The notes below the pieces were generated by a model. The model had not been told where the DNA came from and made no database searches. It was given only the letters and a program-made list of their open reading frames with translations. A stretch of 37,685 nucleotides of DNA. It comes from Actinomycetes bacterium (lineage in GTDB: Bacteria > Actinomycetota > Actinomycetes > JACCUZ01). This document shows positions 7,849 through 17,713 of the stretch, one piece after another (within the stretch, counting starts at the first letter, position 1; each line of letters starts with the position of its first letter). Position numbers and translations under genes: made by a program. The stretch is from positions 1 to 37,685 of the forward strand of contig DATHAP010000025.1 in the NCBI GenBank assembly GCA_035489715.1, written 5' to 3'.

Positions 7849-8484
7849 GTGAGCGAGCTCATCACCCCCCGGCTCTCCGGACCCGAGGGCCGTTCGCCCC
7901 AGCCCCAGGGCATGGGCCTGGACGACCAGGTCTACAACCGCCTGCTCCGCGAGCGGATCATCTTCCTGGGCTCGGTGGTCGAGGACGCCAACGCCAACGC
8001 GATCTGCGCGCAGCTGCTGCTGCTCGCGGCCGACGACCCCGACCGCGACATCTGGCTCTACATCAACTCGCCGGGTGGCTCGGTCTCGGCCGGCATGGCG
8101 ATCTACGACACGATGCAGTTCGTCAAGAACGACGTGGCCACGGTGTCGATGGGCCTCGCGGCGTCGATGGGGCAGTTCCTGCTCTGCGCCGGCGCCCCGG
8201 GCAAGCGCTACGCGCTGCCGCACTCGCGGATCATGATGCACCAGCCGTCCGGCGGCCTCGGGGGCACCGCCTCCGACATCCGGATCCAGGCAGAGCAGAT
8301 GCTCTACACCAAGAACAAGATGGCCGAGCTGATCGCGGCGCACACCAACCAGACGGTCGAGCAGATCGAGCGTGACTCCGACCGCGACCGCTGGTTCACC
8401 GCCGACGAGGCCCGCGACTACGGCATGGTCGACCAGGTCGTGAGCAGCGCCGGCCAGGTGAGCGGCTCGGGCGGCACCGCATGA
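7849..8484 (+). CDS. clpP1: ATP-dependent Clp protease proteolytic subunit 1
   Basis: Serine peptidase of 211 aa that forms heptameric rings of the Clp protease barrel and degrades substrates delivered by ClpX or ClpC. The catalytic triad is Ser106 (GLAASMGQ), His131 (IMMHQPSGG) and Asp180 (DSDRDRWF), with the canonical 49-residue His-Asp spacing. The oxyanion-side motif YINSPGGS is at 71-78. The GTG start at 7849 follows ACAGGTGA. Actinobacterial ClpP1 and ClpP2 usually assemble together into a mixed tetradecamer, and the two genes here overlap or nearly so (ATGA at 8481), which favours equal synthesis. The N-terminal 22 residues are probably a propeptide or axial loop (inference). Confidence 0.96.
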   Translation: MSELITPRLSGPEGRSPQPQGMGLDDQVYNRLLRERIIFLGSVVEDANANAICAQLLLLAADDPDRDIWLYINSPGGSVSAGMAIYDTMQFVKNDVATVSMGLAASMGQFLLCAGAPGKRYALPHSRIMMHQPSGGLGGTASDIRIQAEQMLYTKNKMAELIAAHTNQTVEQIERDSDRDRWFTADEARDYGMVDQVVSSAGQVSGSGGTA

Positions 8485-8543
8485 GTCACCCCGTCAACCC
8501 GGTGCACCCGGTCGACCGCGCCCCGCGAGGAGAACGAGCCCAG

Positions 8544-9158
8544 ATGAGCGACCTGTCCCTGCCGAGCTCCCGCTACTACCTGCCCCAGATCGAGGAGCGG
8601 ACATCGTACGGCTGGCGGCGCACCGACCCCTACGCCAAGCTCTTCGAGGAGCGCATCATCTTCCTCGGGCAGGCCATCGACGACACGATCGCCAACGACG
8701 TCATGGCCCAGCTGCTGACCCTGGAGTCGGCCGACCCCGACCGGGACATCTCGATCTACATCAACTCGCCCGGCGGCTCGTTCACCGCGCTCACGGCCAT
8801 CTACGACACGATGCAGTTCGTCCGGCCGGACATCCAGACCACCTGCCTCGGCCAGGCGGCGTCGGCGGCCGCGATCGTGCTCGCGGCGGGCACGCCGGGC
8901 AAGCGCTTCGCGCTGGCCAACTCGCGGATCCTCATCCACCAGCCCTCGACCGAGGGCGGCGGCCAGGCCAGCGACGTCGAGATCCAGGCCCGCGAGGTCC
9001 TGCGGATGCGCTCGCTGCTCGAGGAGATGATCGCCAAGCACTCCAACCGCACCGCGGAGCAGGTGCAGGTGGACATCGAGCGCGACAAGATCCTCACCGC
9101 CGAGGAGGCCGTGGACTACGGCCTGGTCGACCGGGTGCTGACGACGCGCGGGGGCTGA
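8544..9158 (+). CDS. clpP2: ATP-dependent Clp protease proteolytic subunit 2
   Basis: Second ClpP subunit, 204 aa from the start chosen. The triad is Ser107 (LGQAASAAA), His132 (ILIHQPSTE) and Asp181 ([13 protein letters not shown]); YINSPGGS is at 72-79. ATG 8544 is preferred because GAGGAGA (8526-8532) precedes it and because the N-terminus ([15 protein letters not shown]) then lines up with mycobacterial ClpP2. An in-frame ATG at 8481 overlaps the clpP1 stop and would add 21 Pro/Val/Arg-rich residues (225 aa). A partner of ClpP1 in the mixed barrel; the LGQAASAA active-site stretch distinguishes it from ClpP1. Confidence 0.95.
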   Translation: MSDLSLPSSRYYLPQIEERTSYGWRRTDPYAKLFEERIIFLGQAIDDTIANDVMAQLLTLESADPDRDISIYINSPGGSFTALTAIYDTMQFVRPDIQTTCLGQAASAAAIVLAAGTPGKRFALANSRILIHQPSTEGGGQASDVEIQAREVLRMRSLLEEMIAKHSNRTAEQVQVDIERDKILTAEEAVDYGLVDRVLTTRGG

Positions 9159-9235
9159 GGGCGACGGACGCCCGAACGGGCGAACCGGACAGGCCCGGCG
9201 GCGCAGTAATGGAGGCGCATCGGGCCGCACCGGGG

Positions 9236-9241
9236 TACCGT
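9236..9241 (+). promoter_or_regulatory. Possible -10 box for clpX
   Basis: TACCGT fits TANNNT in the 138-bp clpP2-clpX gap and would give a leader of about 50 nt. No -35 is visible. clpX may instead be read through from clpP1P2. Confidence 0.25.
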
Positions 9242-9296
9242 CAGGACACGGACGATCCGGTCGCCAGGCCGGTCAGCGAGAGGGAGAGGCCCCCGG

Positions 9297-10583
<1,287 letters not shown>

Positions 10584-10625
10584 CCCCAGATCAGGACGTA
10601 CGCCGCGAGGCACTCGCCCCGGCGG

Positions 10626-11429
10626 TCACTGCGCGTCCCACGCCTCGGCGGTCACTGTGGCGACGGTCGCCGGGTCGGGCGGCGTGGCCGCCAGCCCCAG
10701 GACGAGGACGGCGCGGCGCCAGAAGCCCTGGACGCACATGGTGACGCCGACACCCTCGGCTGCCTGTGCCGGCTGGGTGTAGCAGGTCGTGCCGTCCTGC
10801 TCGGTCTTCGTCCAGCCGGCGAGGAGGTCGGGCTCCGAGCCGGGATCCGTGCTGTCGCTGCCGCCGCGCACGGCGACCAGCAGGTAGCCGCTGCCCAGGC
10901 CGTCCGAGTAGAAGCCGACCTTGGCCGTGCCGCCCGCAGCCAGCTGGTCGGTGACTCCCTGCTGCATGCCGCCGAGCTCCGCGTCCGACTTCGCGCCGGC
11001 CAGCCGCGGCATGTCGCCCAGCGTGTCGGGAAGGACGGGGTCGGCGACGAACTGCTGCCAGCCGAAGCGCCCGCCGAAGACCGCGAGGAGCAGCACGAGC
11101 ACCGCGACCCCGGCGACCACCACCTTGGTGGTGGAGCCGGTGCCGCGGCGGGCGCCGGGCGGCGGCCCGGGCGGGCCGGTGTAGGCAGGTGCCGGAGCGC
11201 CGAAGGGGGCGTCCCCGAAGGTGCCGAACTGGCCGCCGGCCGCCGGAGCGGCACCGCCGAACTGGCTGGGGGCGACCGGAGCGGCGCCGCCGAACGACCC
11301 GCCGAAGCTTCCGCCGTCGCGCGGTTGCGGGGCGGCGAAGAACCCGAGGTCGCGCACCGGGCGAGGCGGCGGCACGGGCGCCGCCGGGTCGGCCGGCGGC
11401 GCGGCGTGCTGTCGGTCCTGGTCGGTCAC
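10626..11429 (-). CDS. Pro/Gly-rich single-pass membrane protein
   Basis: Unrecognised protein of 267 aa. Residues 1-100 are rich in Pro, Gly, Ala and Phe (SFGGSFGG, GGQFGTFGDAPFG) and are probably disordered and cytoplasmic. A basic patch (ARRGTGSTTK) precedes one membrane helix at about 103-121. The remaining ~145 residues would be outside the cell and hold exactly two cysteines (DGTTCYTQ and VTMCVQG), a possible disulfide. The layout resembles many actinobacterial envelope proteins with a disordered tail and a small extracytoplasmic domain. GTG start with GAGGGG 5-6 nt upstream. It lies 75 bp downstream of valS on the same strand, with a hairpin between. No function is proposed. Confidence 0.75.
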   Translation of the reverse strand: MTDQDRQHAAPPADPAAPVPPPRPVRDLGFFAAPQPRDGGSFGGSFGGAAPVAPSQFGGAAPAAGGQFGTFGDAPFGAPAPAYTGPPGPPPGARRGTGSTTKVVVAGVAVLVLLLAVFGGRFGWQQFVADPVLPDTLGDMPRLAGAKSDAELGGMQQGVTDQLAAGGTAKVGFYSDGLGSGYLLVAVRGGSDSTDPGSEPDLLAGWTKTEQDGTTCYTQPAQAAEGVGVTMCVQGFWRRAVLVLGLAATPPDPATVATVTAEAWDAQ

Positions 11430-11487
11430 GTGGTCCCCTCGGCCGGAACGGTCGTCAGGGGTGCGTCGGCACCGTCCCGGGTGGCCT

Positions 11488-11507
11488 TGAGGGCCGGTGG
11501 GCCCTCA
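11488..11507 (-). terminator. Hairpin at the 3' end of valS
   Basis: TGAGGGCC and GGCCCTCA form a perfect 8-bp stem with a 4-nt loop. The stem contains the valS TGA stop codon itself. There is no T-run, as is common in high-GC bacteria. Confidence 0.5.
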
Positions 11508-14072
11508 GAGAGTCACCGTGGCGGTGAGGGTGCCGTCGGCGGGGCCGAACACCAGCTCGCCGACCCGGCCGGTGGCCTGCAGGTCGTCGGCGGCCAGCCG
11601 CACCCGGTCCAGGGCCGCCTGGGGGCCGCTCACCGTGGCCGCAGCGACGTCGGTGCGCATCGAGGTCTTGGCCTCGGACTTGGCCTTGCGGATCGCGGCC
11701 AGGACCACCGCGGTGTCGCGGAGGACGCCGGCGTCGGCGCCCGGGGCGAGCGCCGCGACCTGGTCGGCCTCCGGCCACGCCGACCGGTGCACCGATCCTT
11801 CCTGCCACCACGACCAGACCTCCTCGGTGACGAAGGGCAGGAAGGGGGCGAGCAGCCTCAGCTGTACCGAGAGGGCGGCTGCCAGGGTCGCCTTCGCGGA
11901 CGCGGCCGACTCGTCGCCGCGACCACCGTATGCGCGCTCCTTGACCAGCTCGAGGTAGTCGTCGCAGAAGCCCCAGAAGAACGTCTCGGTGACCTCGAGG
12001 GCGCGGGTGTACTCGTAGGCGTCCATCGCCTCGGTCGCCTCGCGGACGACCCCGGCGAGGGTGGCGAGCAGAGCCCGGTCCAGCGGGTCGCTGACGGCCT
12101 CGGGGGCCTCGACCGCACCGAGCGACAACGCGAACTTCGACGCGTTGAGCACCTTGATGGCCAGCCGGCGCCCGATCTTCATCTGCGTCTCGTCGAAAGG
12201 GCTGTCCATGCCCGGCCGGGCGCCGGCGGCCCGCCAGCGCACCGCGTCCGACCCGTAGCGCTCCAGCACGTCGGTCGGCACCACGACGTTGCCCTTGGAC
12301 TTCGACATCTTCTTGCGGTCCGGGTCGACCACGAAGCCGGAGATCGCCGCGTGCGTCCATGGCACGACACCGTGCTCGTAGTGGGCGCGCACGACGGTCG
12401 CGAACAGCCAGGTGCGGATGATCTCGTGCGCCTGCGGGCGCATGTCCATCGGGAAGGTGCGCGCGAAGAGGTCCGGGTCGCGCTCCCAGCCGCACACCAC
12501 CTGCGGCGAGAGCGACGAGGTCGCCCAGGTGTCCATCACGTCGGGGTCGGCGGTGAAGCCACCCGGCACGTCACGCTGGTCGTCGGTGTAGCCGGGCGGG
12601 GTCAGGGACGCCGGGTCGACGGGCAGGTCCGCCTCGTCGGCGAGGATCGGGTCGTCGTAGTCCGGCTGGCCGTCGGCGTCGAGGCGGTACCACACCGGGA
12701 AGGCCACCCCGAAGAACCGCTGCCGGCTGACCAGCCAGTCGCCCTGCAGCCCGTTTACCCAGTTCTCGTAGCGGTGCCGCATGAAGTCGGGCACCCAGGT
12801 GATCTCGCGGCCGCGCTCCACGAATGCCGCCCGCAGCTCCTCGTCGCGCCCGCCGTTGCTGATGTACCACTGGCGGCTGGTCACGATCTCCAGCGGCTTG
12901 TCGCCGTTCTCGTAGAAGTTGGCCATCCGCTCGGTGGGGGTCGGCTCGCCGTCGAGGTCGCCGGAGGCGCGCAGCGCGTCCACGACCGCCGCCCGCGCCG
13001 AGAAGGTCGTCTTGCCGGCGATCTCGGCGTACGCCGCTGCGCCGGTCTGGCTGCCCGCCAGCCACTCGGGCGTCTCGCGCAGCAGCCGGCCGTCGCGCCC
13101 GACCACCGACCGCACGGGCAGGTCGAGCTCGCGCCACCACGTGACGTCGGTCAGGTCGCCGAAGGTGCAGCACATCGCGATGCCGGCGCCCTTGTCCGGC
13201 TCGGCGAGGTGGTGCGCGAGCACCGGCACCTCGACGCCAAACAGCGGGGAGCGGACGGTCGTGCCGAACAGCGGCTGGTAGCGCTCGTCGTCCGGGTGGG
13301 CGACCAGCGCGACGCACGCCGGGATCAGCTCGGGTCGGGTGGTCTCGATGTGGACCGGACCCTCGGGGCCAGCCGTCGGATGGAAGGCAACCCGGTGGAA
13401 GTGGCCGGGGTAGGGCCGGGCCTCGAGCTCGGCCTGGGCCACCGCGGTCTGGAACGTCACGTCCCACAGGCTGGGGGCCTCGGCCTGGTAGGCCTCGCCG
13501 CGCGCCAGGTTGCGCAGGAAGGCGCGCTGCGACGCGGTCCGGGAGGCGTCGCCGATCGTCGTGTACTGCTGGGACCAGTCGACCGAGAGCCCGACCAGGC
13601 GCCAGAGCTGCTCGTAGGCCTGCTCGATCTCCTCGGTCCACCGCTCGCAGAGCTCGATGAAGTTGCGCCGGGAGATCGGCACCTGCTTCTTGGGGTCCGG
13701 TTTGGCCGGCAGCTGGAAGTCCGGGTCGTAGGGGACCGAGGGGTCGCACCGCACACCGAAGTCGTGCTGGACCCGGCGCTCGGTCGGCAGGCCGTTGTCG
13801 TCCCAGCCCATCGGGTAGAACACCTCCCGACCGCGCATCCGCTGGTAGCGGGCCACGATGTCGGTGTGCGTGTAGGAGAACACGTGCCCCACGTGCAGGG
13901 AGCCGCTCACCGTCGGCGGCGGTGTGTCGATGGAGAAGACCTGCTCGCGGGTCTTCGACCGGTCGAAGCGGTAGATGCCCTGCTCGTCCCATACCTGGGT
14001 CCAGCGCGCCTCGAGGCCGTCGACGGTCGGCTTCTGGGGCACCCGCGCGGCCGCGGGGGTCAGCTGGTCCAT
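11505..14072 (-). CDS. valS: Valyl-tRNA synthetase, archaeal type
   Basis: Class I synthetase of 855 aa that charges tRNA-Val. The HIGH motif is HVGH (60-63, in SGSLHVGH) and KMSKS lies near residue 586 ([11 protein letters not shown]). The editing (CP1) domain contains [18 protein letters not shown] and [12 protein letters not shown]. These are signatures of the archaeal ValRS group; usual bacterial enzymes have TTRPETMLGDTAVAV. The C-terminus ends soon after the anticodon-binding domain and lacks the coiled-coil arm of normal bacterial ValRS. ATG 14072 is chosen because upstream residues have no family similarity and a -10 box sits 7 bp before it. It is transcribed away from folC, unlike the co-directional valS-folC order in Mycobacterium, which hints at replacement by an acquired gene. 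Confidence 0.95.
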   Translation of the reverse strand: MDQLTPAAARVPQKPTVDGLEARWTQVWDEQGIYRFDRSKTREQVFSIDTPPPTVSGSLHVGHVFSYTHTDIVARYQRMRGREVFYPMGWDDNGLPTERRVQHDFGVRCDPSVPYDPDFQLPAKPDPKKQVPISRRNFIELCERWTEEIEQAYEQLWRLVGLSVDWSQQYTTIGDASRTASQRAFLRNLARGEAYQAEAPSLWDVTFQTAVAQAELEARPYPGHFHRVAFHPTAGPEGPVHIETTRPELIPACVALVAHPDDERYQPLFGTTVRSPLFGVEVPVLAHHLAEPDKGAGIAMCCTFGDLTDVTWWRELDLPVRSVVGRDGRLLRETPEWLAGSQTGAAAYAEIAGKTTFSARAAVVDALRASGDLDGEPTPTERMANFYENGDKPLEIVTSRQWYISNGGRDEELRAAFVERGREITWVPDFMRHRYENWVNGLQGDWLVSRQRFFGVAFPVWYRLDADGQPDYDDPILADEADLPVDPASLTPPGYTDDQRDVPGGFTADPDVMDTWATSSLSPQVVCGWERDPDLFARTFPMDMRPQAHEIIRTWLFATVVRAHYEHGVVPWTHAAISGFVVDPDRKKMSKSKGNVVVPTDVLERYGSDAVRWRAAGARPGMDSPFDETQMKIGRRLAIKVLNASKFALSLGAVEAPEAVSDPLDRALLATLAGVVREATEAMDAYEYTRALEVTETFFWGFCDDYLELVKERAYGGRGDESAASAKATLAAALSVQLRLLAPFLPFVTEEVWSWWQEGSVHRSAWPEADQVAALAPGADAGVLRDTAVVLAAIRKAKSEAKTSMRTDVAAATVSGPQAALDRVRLAADDLQATGRVGELVFGPADGTLTATVTL

Positions 14073-14079
14073 GCCCCGG

Positions 14080-14085
14080 ATCCTA
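14080..14085 (-). promoter_or_regulatory. -10 box of a leaderless valS promoter
   Basis: On the minus strand TAGGAT is followed by 7 nt and the ATG of valS. This spacing places transcription start at or next to the start codon, typical of leaderless actinobacterial mRNAs. No Shine-Dalgarno is present. Confidence 0.6.
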
Positions 14086-14138
14086 TGGGCCCCTCGCCAG
14101 CAGGTTTGGCTGCCCGGCCGAGGCCGGCCGGGCTGGCC

Positions 14139-14144
14139 TAGGCT
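14139..14144 (+). promoter_or_regulatory. -10 box of a leaderless folC promoter
   Basis: TAGGCT is followed by 7 nt and then GTG 14152. The box mirrors the divergent valS box; the two hexamers are 53 bp apart, so their upstream regions overlap. Confidence 0.6.
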
Positions 14145-14151
14145 CGCCGAC

Positions 14152-15543
14152 GTGTCGGAGACCAGCCGGGAGACGAGCCCGGAGACCAGCCCCGATGAGG
14201 TGGTCGGTGCGCGACTGCGCGAGGTGGAGCGGGCTATCCTCGGCCGCACCCCCGAGCACGACATCGTCCCGTCGCTGGACCGCATCCGCGAGGTGCTCGA
14301 CCTGCTCGGCGACCCGCAGCAGTCGGCACCGGTGATCCAGGTCGCGGGCACCAACGGCAAGACGTCCACCACCCGGATGGTGGAGACCCTGCTGCGCGAG
14401 TTCGGGCTGCGCACCGGCCGGTTCACCAGCCCCCACCTGCACTCGGTGCGGGAGCGGATCGCGTTCGACGGGGCCCCGATCGACCCGGAGCGGTTCGTCG
14501 CGACGTACGACGACGTCGCTCCCTACCTCGACCTCGTCGACTCCCGGCACGACGTGCGGCTGTCGTTCTTCGAGGTCCTCACGGCGATGGGCTACGCCGC
14601 CTTCGCGGACGCGCCGGTCGACGTCGCCGTGGTCGAGACCGGCATGGGCGGCACCTGGGACGCGACCAACGTCGCCGACGCCGCCGTCGCCGTCGTGACG
14701 CCGATCGCCATCGACCACGTGCGCTTCCTCGGCTCGACGGTCGAGCAGATCGCCGGCGAGAAGGCGGGGATCATCAAGGCCGGCAGCTACGGCGTCATCG
14801 CGCAGCAGCCGGTCGAGGCGGCCGAGGTGCTGCTGCGCCGCTCCGTCGAGGTGGGCGCGATCGTGGCGCGCGAGGGCCTGGAGTTCGGCGTGCTGGCGCG
14901 GACCCTCGCCGTCGGCGGCCAGGTGCTCAGCCTTCGCGGGCTTGCCGGGGAGTACGACGAGGTCTTCCTCCCGCTCATGGGCCGACACCAGGCGCACAAC
15001 GCCGCGGTGGCGCTGGCCGCGGTCGAGGCGTTCCTCGGTGGCGGGCACGCTGAGCGCGGGCCGCTCGACGTCGACATCGTGCGCGCCGCGTTCGCCAAGG
15101 TGACGTCTCCCGGCCGGCTCGAGGTGGCCCGGCGCTCGCCGACGGTGCTGCTCGACGCCGCCCACAACCCGGCCGGGGCCCGGGCCACGGCCGAGGCCGT
15201 GCAGGACTCGTTCGGCTTCACCCGGCTGGTGGGTGTCTTCGCGGCGATGGCCGACAAGGACGTACGAGGGATGCTCGAGGCCCTCGAGCCGGTGCTCGCG
15301 GAGGTCGTGGTCACCGAGGCGACGTCCGGCCGGGCGATGCCGGCCGACGAGCTGGCAGCGGTCGCCGTGGAGGTGTTCGGAGAGGACCGGGTCGAGGTCA
15401 CCCCGCGGCTCGACGACGCGATCGACTCCGCGGTCGCCCTCGCCGAGGAGGAGGGCGACCTGGGTGGCTCCGGCGTGCTGGTGACCGGCTCGATCGTGAC
15501 CGTCGCCGAGGCGCGGACCCTGCTGGGGCTCGGCGACCGGTGA
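14152..15543 (+). CDS. folC: Folylpolyglutamate synthase / dihydrofolate synthase
   Basis: Mur-ligase-type enzyme of 463 aa that adds L-glutamate to (dihydro)folates by ATP-driven acylphosphate chemistry. The P-loop is GTNGKTST (66-73). Other family motifs are [34 protein letters not shown] (Mur-ligase His/Asn) and [11 protein letters not shown]. The GTG at 14152 is chosen for its leaderless promoter geometry. The frame stays open upstream into the valS region, but that part has no similarity to the family. The N-terminus has a short Ser/Glu/Thr-Pro repeat ([13 protein letters not shown]). The stop codon sits in the first unit of a 14-bp tandem repeat that leads into the next gene. Confidence 0.95.
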   Translation: MSETSRETSPETSPDEVVGARLREVERAILGRTPEHDIVPSLDRIREVLDLLGDPQQSAPVIQVAGTNGKTSTTRMVETLLREFGLRTGRFTSPHLHSVRERIAFDGAPIDPERFVATYDDVAPYLDLVDSRHDVRLSFFEVLTAMGYAAFADAPVDVAVVETGMGGTWDATNVADAAVAVVTPIAIDHVRFLGSTVEQIAGEKAGIIKAGSYGVIAQQPVEAAEVLLRRSVEVGAIVAREGLEFGVLARTLAVGGQVLSLRGLAGEYDEVFLPLMGRHQAHNAAVALAAVEAFLGGGHAERGPLDVDIVRAAFAKVTSPGRLEVARRSPTVLLDAAHNPAGARATAEAVQDSFGFTRLVGVFAAMADKDVRGMLEALEPVLAEVVVTEATSGRAMPADELAAVAVEVFGEDRVEVTPRLDDAIDSAVALAEEEGDLGGSGVLVTGSIVTVAEARTLLGLGDR

Positions 15544-15587
15544 CGGGCGACCGATGAGGGGCGACCGGTGAGGGGCGACCGGTGAGG
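15532..15587 (+). repeat. Four 14-bp tandem repeats forming a mini-ORF relay
   Basis: Four units of GGCGACCGGTGAGG (two exact, two with 1-2 changes) run from the folC stop to the DUF4233 start. Each unit carries GAGG-GG and a start codon. From folC the frames chain: GTG 15540 encodes 5 codons to TGA 15555-15557; ATG 15554 encodes 5 codons to TGA 15569-15571; GTG 15568 encodes 5 codons to TGA 15583-15585; GTG 15582 opens DUF4233. Every stop overlaps the next start (NTGA). The peptides would read M-T/R-G-D-R. Confidence 0.9.
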
Positions 15588-15923
15588 GGCATCGCCGCGT
15601 CCGTCCTGGTGTTCGAGGGCCTGGTCGTGTTCTTCGCCACCCTGGTGGCCCTGGACCTCAGCGACGTCGACGACGCGACGCTCTGGTGGACCGGGGGCAC
15701 CCTGGCGGTGACCTGCGTGCTCACGGCCGGCCTGCTCGGCCGGCCGTGGGGCTACCTCGCGGGCTCCGTGCTGCAGGTGCTGGTCGTCGCGGCCGGCTTC
15801 CTGGTGCCGGTGATGTTCGTGCTCGGCCTGGTCTTCGCCGCCCTGTGGTTCCTGGCGTTGCACCTGGGCCGCAAGGTCGCCCGGATGCAGGCGGCCCAGC
15901 CACCTCCGGAACCCCCGGGCTAG
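15582..15923 (+). CDS. DUF4233 small membrane protein
   Basis: Membrane protein of 113 aa with about four hydrophobic helices (roughly 5-25, 33-52, 54-74 and 76-97). It ends in a basic then proline-rich tail (GRKVARMQ...PPPEPPG). Length, helix count and position between folC and ndk match the DUF4233 family of actinobacteria (position of Rv2446c in M. tuberculosis). Function is unknown. GTG 15582 is the last of four equivalent start codons in the 14-bp repeats and the only one opening this frame. Its first residues (M-R-G) repeat those of the mini-ORFs, so the repeats were probably copied from this gene's start. The stop codon TAG is part of the ndk -10 box. Confidence 0.88.
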   Translation: MRGIAASVLVFEGLVVFFATLVALDLSDVDDATLWWTGGTLAVTCVLTAGLLGRPWGYLAGSVLQVLVVAAGFLVPVMFVLGLVFAALWFLALHLGRKVARMQAAQPPPEPPG

Positions 15924-15926
15924 GCT
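15921..15926 (+). promoter_or_regulatory. -10 box of a leaderless ndk promoter
   Basis: TAGGCT is followed by 8 nt and the GTG of ndk. The first three bases are also the TAG stop of the DUF4233 gene. Confidence 0.55.
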
Positions 15927-15934
15927 CCGGCCCC

Positions 15935-16342
15935 GTGAGCGAGCGCACACTGGTCCTGGTCAAGCCGGACGCCGTCCGCCGCGGGCTGGTGGGGGAGGTC
16001 CTCCAGCGGTACGAGCGCAAGGGCCTGCGCATCGTGGCCATGGACCAGCGCACCGTCGACGGCGAGACCGCCGACCGGCACTACGCCGAGCACCTGGAGC
16101 GCGAGTTCTACCCGCCGCTGCGCGAGTTCGTCACCTCGGGCCCGTTGATGGCGATGGTGCTCGAGGGCGACCAGGCGATCGCGGTGGTCCGGGCGCTCAA
16201 CGGGGCCACCGACGGCCGGGTCGCTTCCGCCGGCACCATCCGCGGCGACCTGTCGCTGTCGAACCGCGAGAACATCGTCCACGCGTCGGACTCGGCCGAG
16301 TCGGCCGCCCGCGAGATCGCGATCTTCTTCCCCACCCTCTAG
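15935..16342 (+). CDS. ndk: Nucleoside diphosphate kinase
   Basis: Enzyme of 135 aa that moves the gamma phosphate from NTPs to NDPs through a phospho-histidine. The active-site residue is His116 in NRENIVHASDS. The conserved N-terminal TLVLVKPDAVRRGLVGE and the nucleotide-binding RGDLSLSNREN are present. The length is normal for a bacterial NDK. GTG 15935 is chosen because it gives the canonical N-terminus and is preceded at leaderless distance by TAGGCT. The gene ends before a 283-bp palindromic intergenic region. Confidence 0.97.
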   Translation: MSERTLVLVKPDAVRRGLVGEVLQRYERKGLRIVAMDQRTVDGETADRHYAEHLEREFYPPLREFVTSGPLMAMVLEGDQAIAVVRALNGATDGRVASAGTIRGDLSLSNRENIVHASDSAESAAREIAIFFPTL

Positions 16343-16353
16343 CCCGCGGCTGG

Positions 16354-16447
16354 CCGAAATGATCACGTCCGCGTGATCGATGCACCCGAAGCACGGCGTA
16401 TACGCCGTGTTCCGGGGCCAATGACCAGGTGAACGTGATCATTCCGG
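16354..16447 (+). repeat. 94-bp concentric imperfect palindrome
   Basis: The whole stretch is symmetric about 16400/16401. The core CACGGCGTATACGCCGTG (16392-16409) is a perfect palindrome. The outer arms contain AATGATCACGT (16358-16368) and its exact inverse ACGTGATCATT (16433-16443). Across the 47 paired positions 36 are Watson-Crick, and three more would be G-U in plus-strand RNA. The left arm also holds its own dyad, GATCACG-N4-CGTGATC (16361-16378). It could be the ndk terminator, a regulator site or a mobile palindromic repeat. Confidence 0.9.
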
Positions 16448-16478
16448 GAGCCCGGATGGTCGGGGACGGCGGGCATTG

Positions 16479-16491
16479 AGTTGTCACAACT
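16479..16491 (+). promoter_or_regulatory. 13-bp operator-like palindrome before mreB
   Basis: AGTTGT-C-ACAACT is a perfect dyad about 50 bp upstream of a candidate -10 box. No regulator is assigned. Confidence 0.35.
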
Positions 16492-16539
16492 TGGCGGCGG
16501 TCCGGCGCGCGGTGGCGGGCCGGACCCTCGGGACGCCGA

Positions 16540-16545
16540 TACGAT
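16540..16545 (+). promoter_or_regulatory. Possible -10 box for mreB
   Basis: TACGAT in the context CCGATACGAT fits TANNNT and would give a leader of roughly 75 nt. No -35 match is visible. Confidence 0.3.
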
Positions 16546-16625
16546 GCGGGTGACCGGACGGGGCAGCCCGCCCGGCTCATGCAGCCTGATGCACCTGCAC
16601 GCGATCCGGAGGGCCACTCCCGCAC

Positions 16626-17657
<1,032 letters not shown>

Positions 17658-17685
17658 GGGGCAGCGGGCGGCGGGTCGCAGGGCC

Positions 17686-17713
17686 GATGAACAGGGACAG
17701 ATGAACAGGGACA
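17686..17713 (+). repeat. 14-bp tandem duplication creating a 5-codon mini-ORF before mreC
   Basis: GATGAACAGGGACA occurs twice in tandem. The first copy opens ATG 17687, five codons (M-N-R-D-R), and TGA 17702-17704, which overlaps the mreC ATG at 17701 as ATGA. The second copy carries the real start and the first codons of mreC. Confidence 0.9.

Noticed and set aside
8481-8543. 21-residue N-terminal extension of ClpP2
   Set aside because: Possible (ATGA overlap), but the ribosome site and alignment with ClpP2 of mycobacteria favour ATG 8544.
9172-9185. Second ClgR box before clpX
   Set aside because: The sequence has GCGAAC but the other half-site is CCG instead of CGC at the required spacing.
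11325-14141. 938-codon open frame on the plus strand
   Set aside because: It is antisense to valS and the 267-aa gene; valS has HVGH and KMSKS on the minus strand.
14073-14426. 118-residue N-terminal extension of ValRS
   Set aside because: The extension overlaps folC antisense, has no family similarity and would lie upstream of the -10 box.
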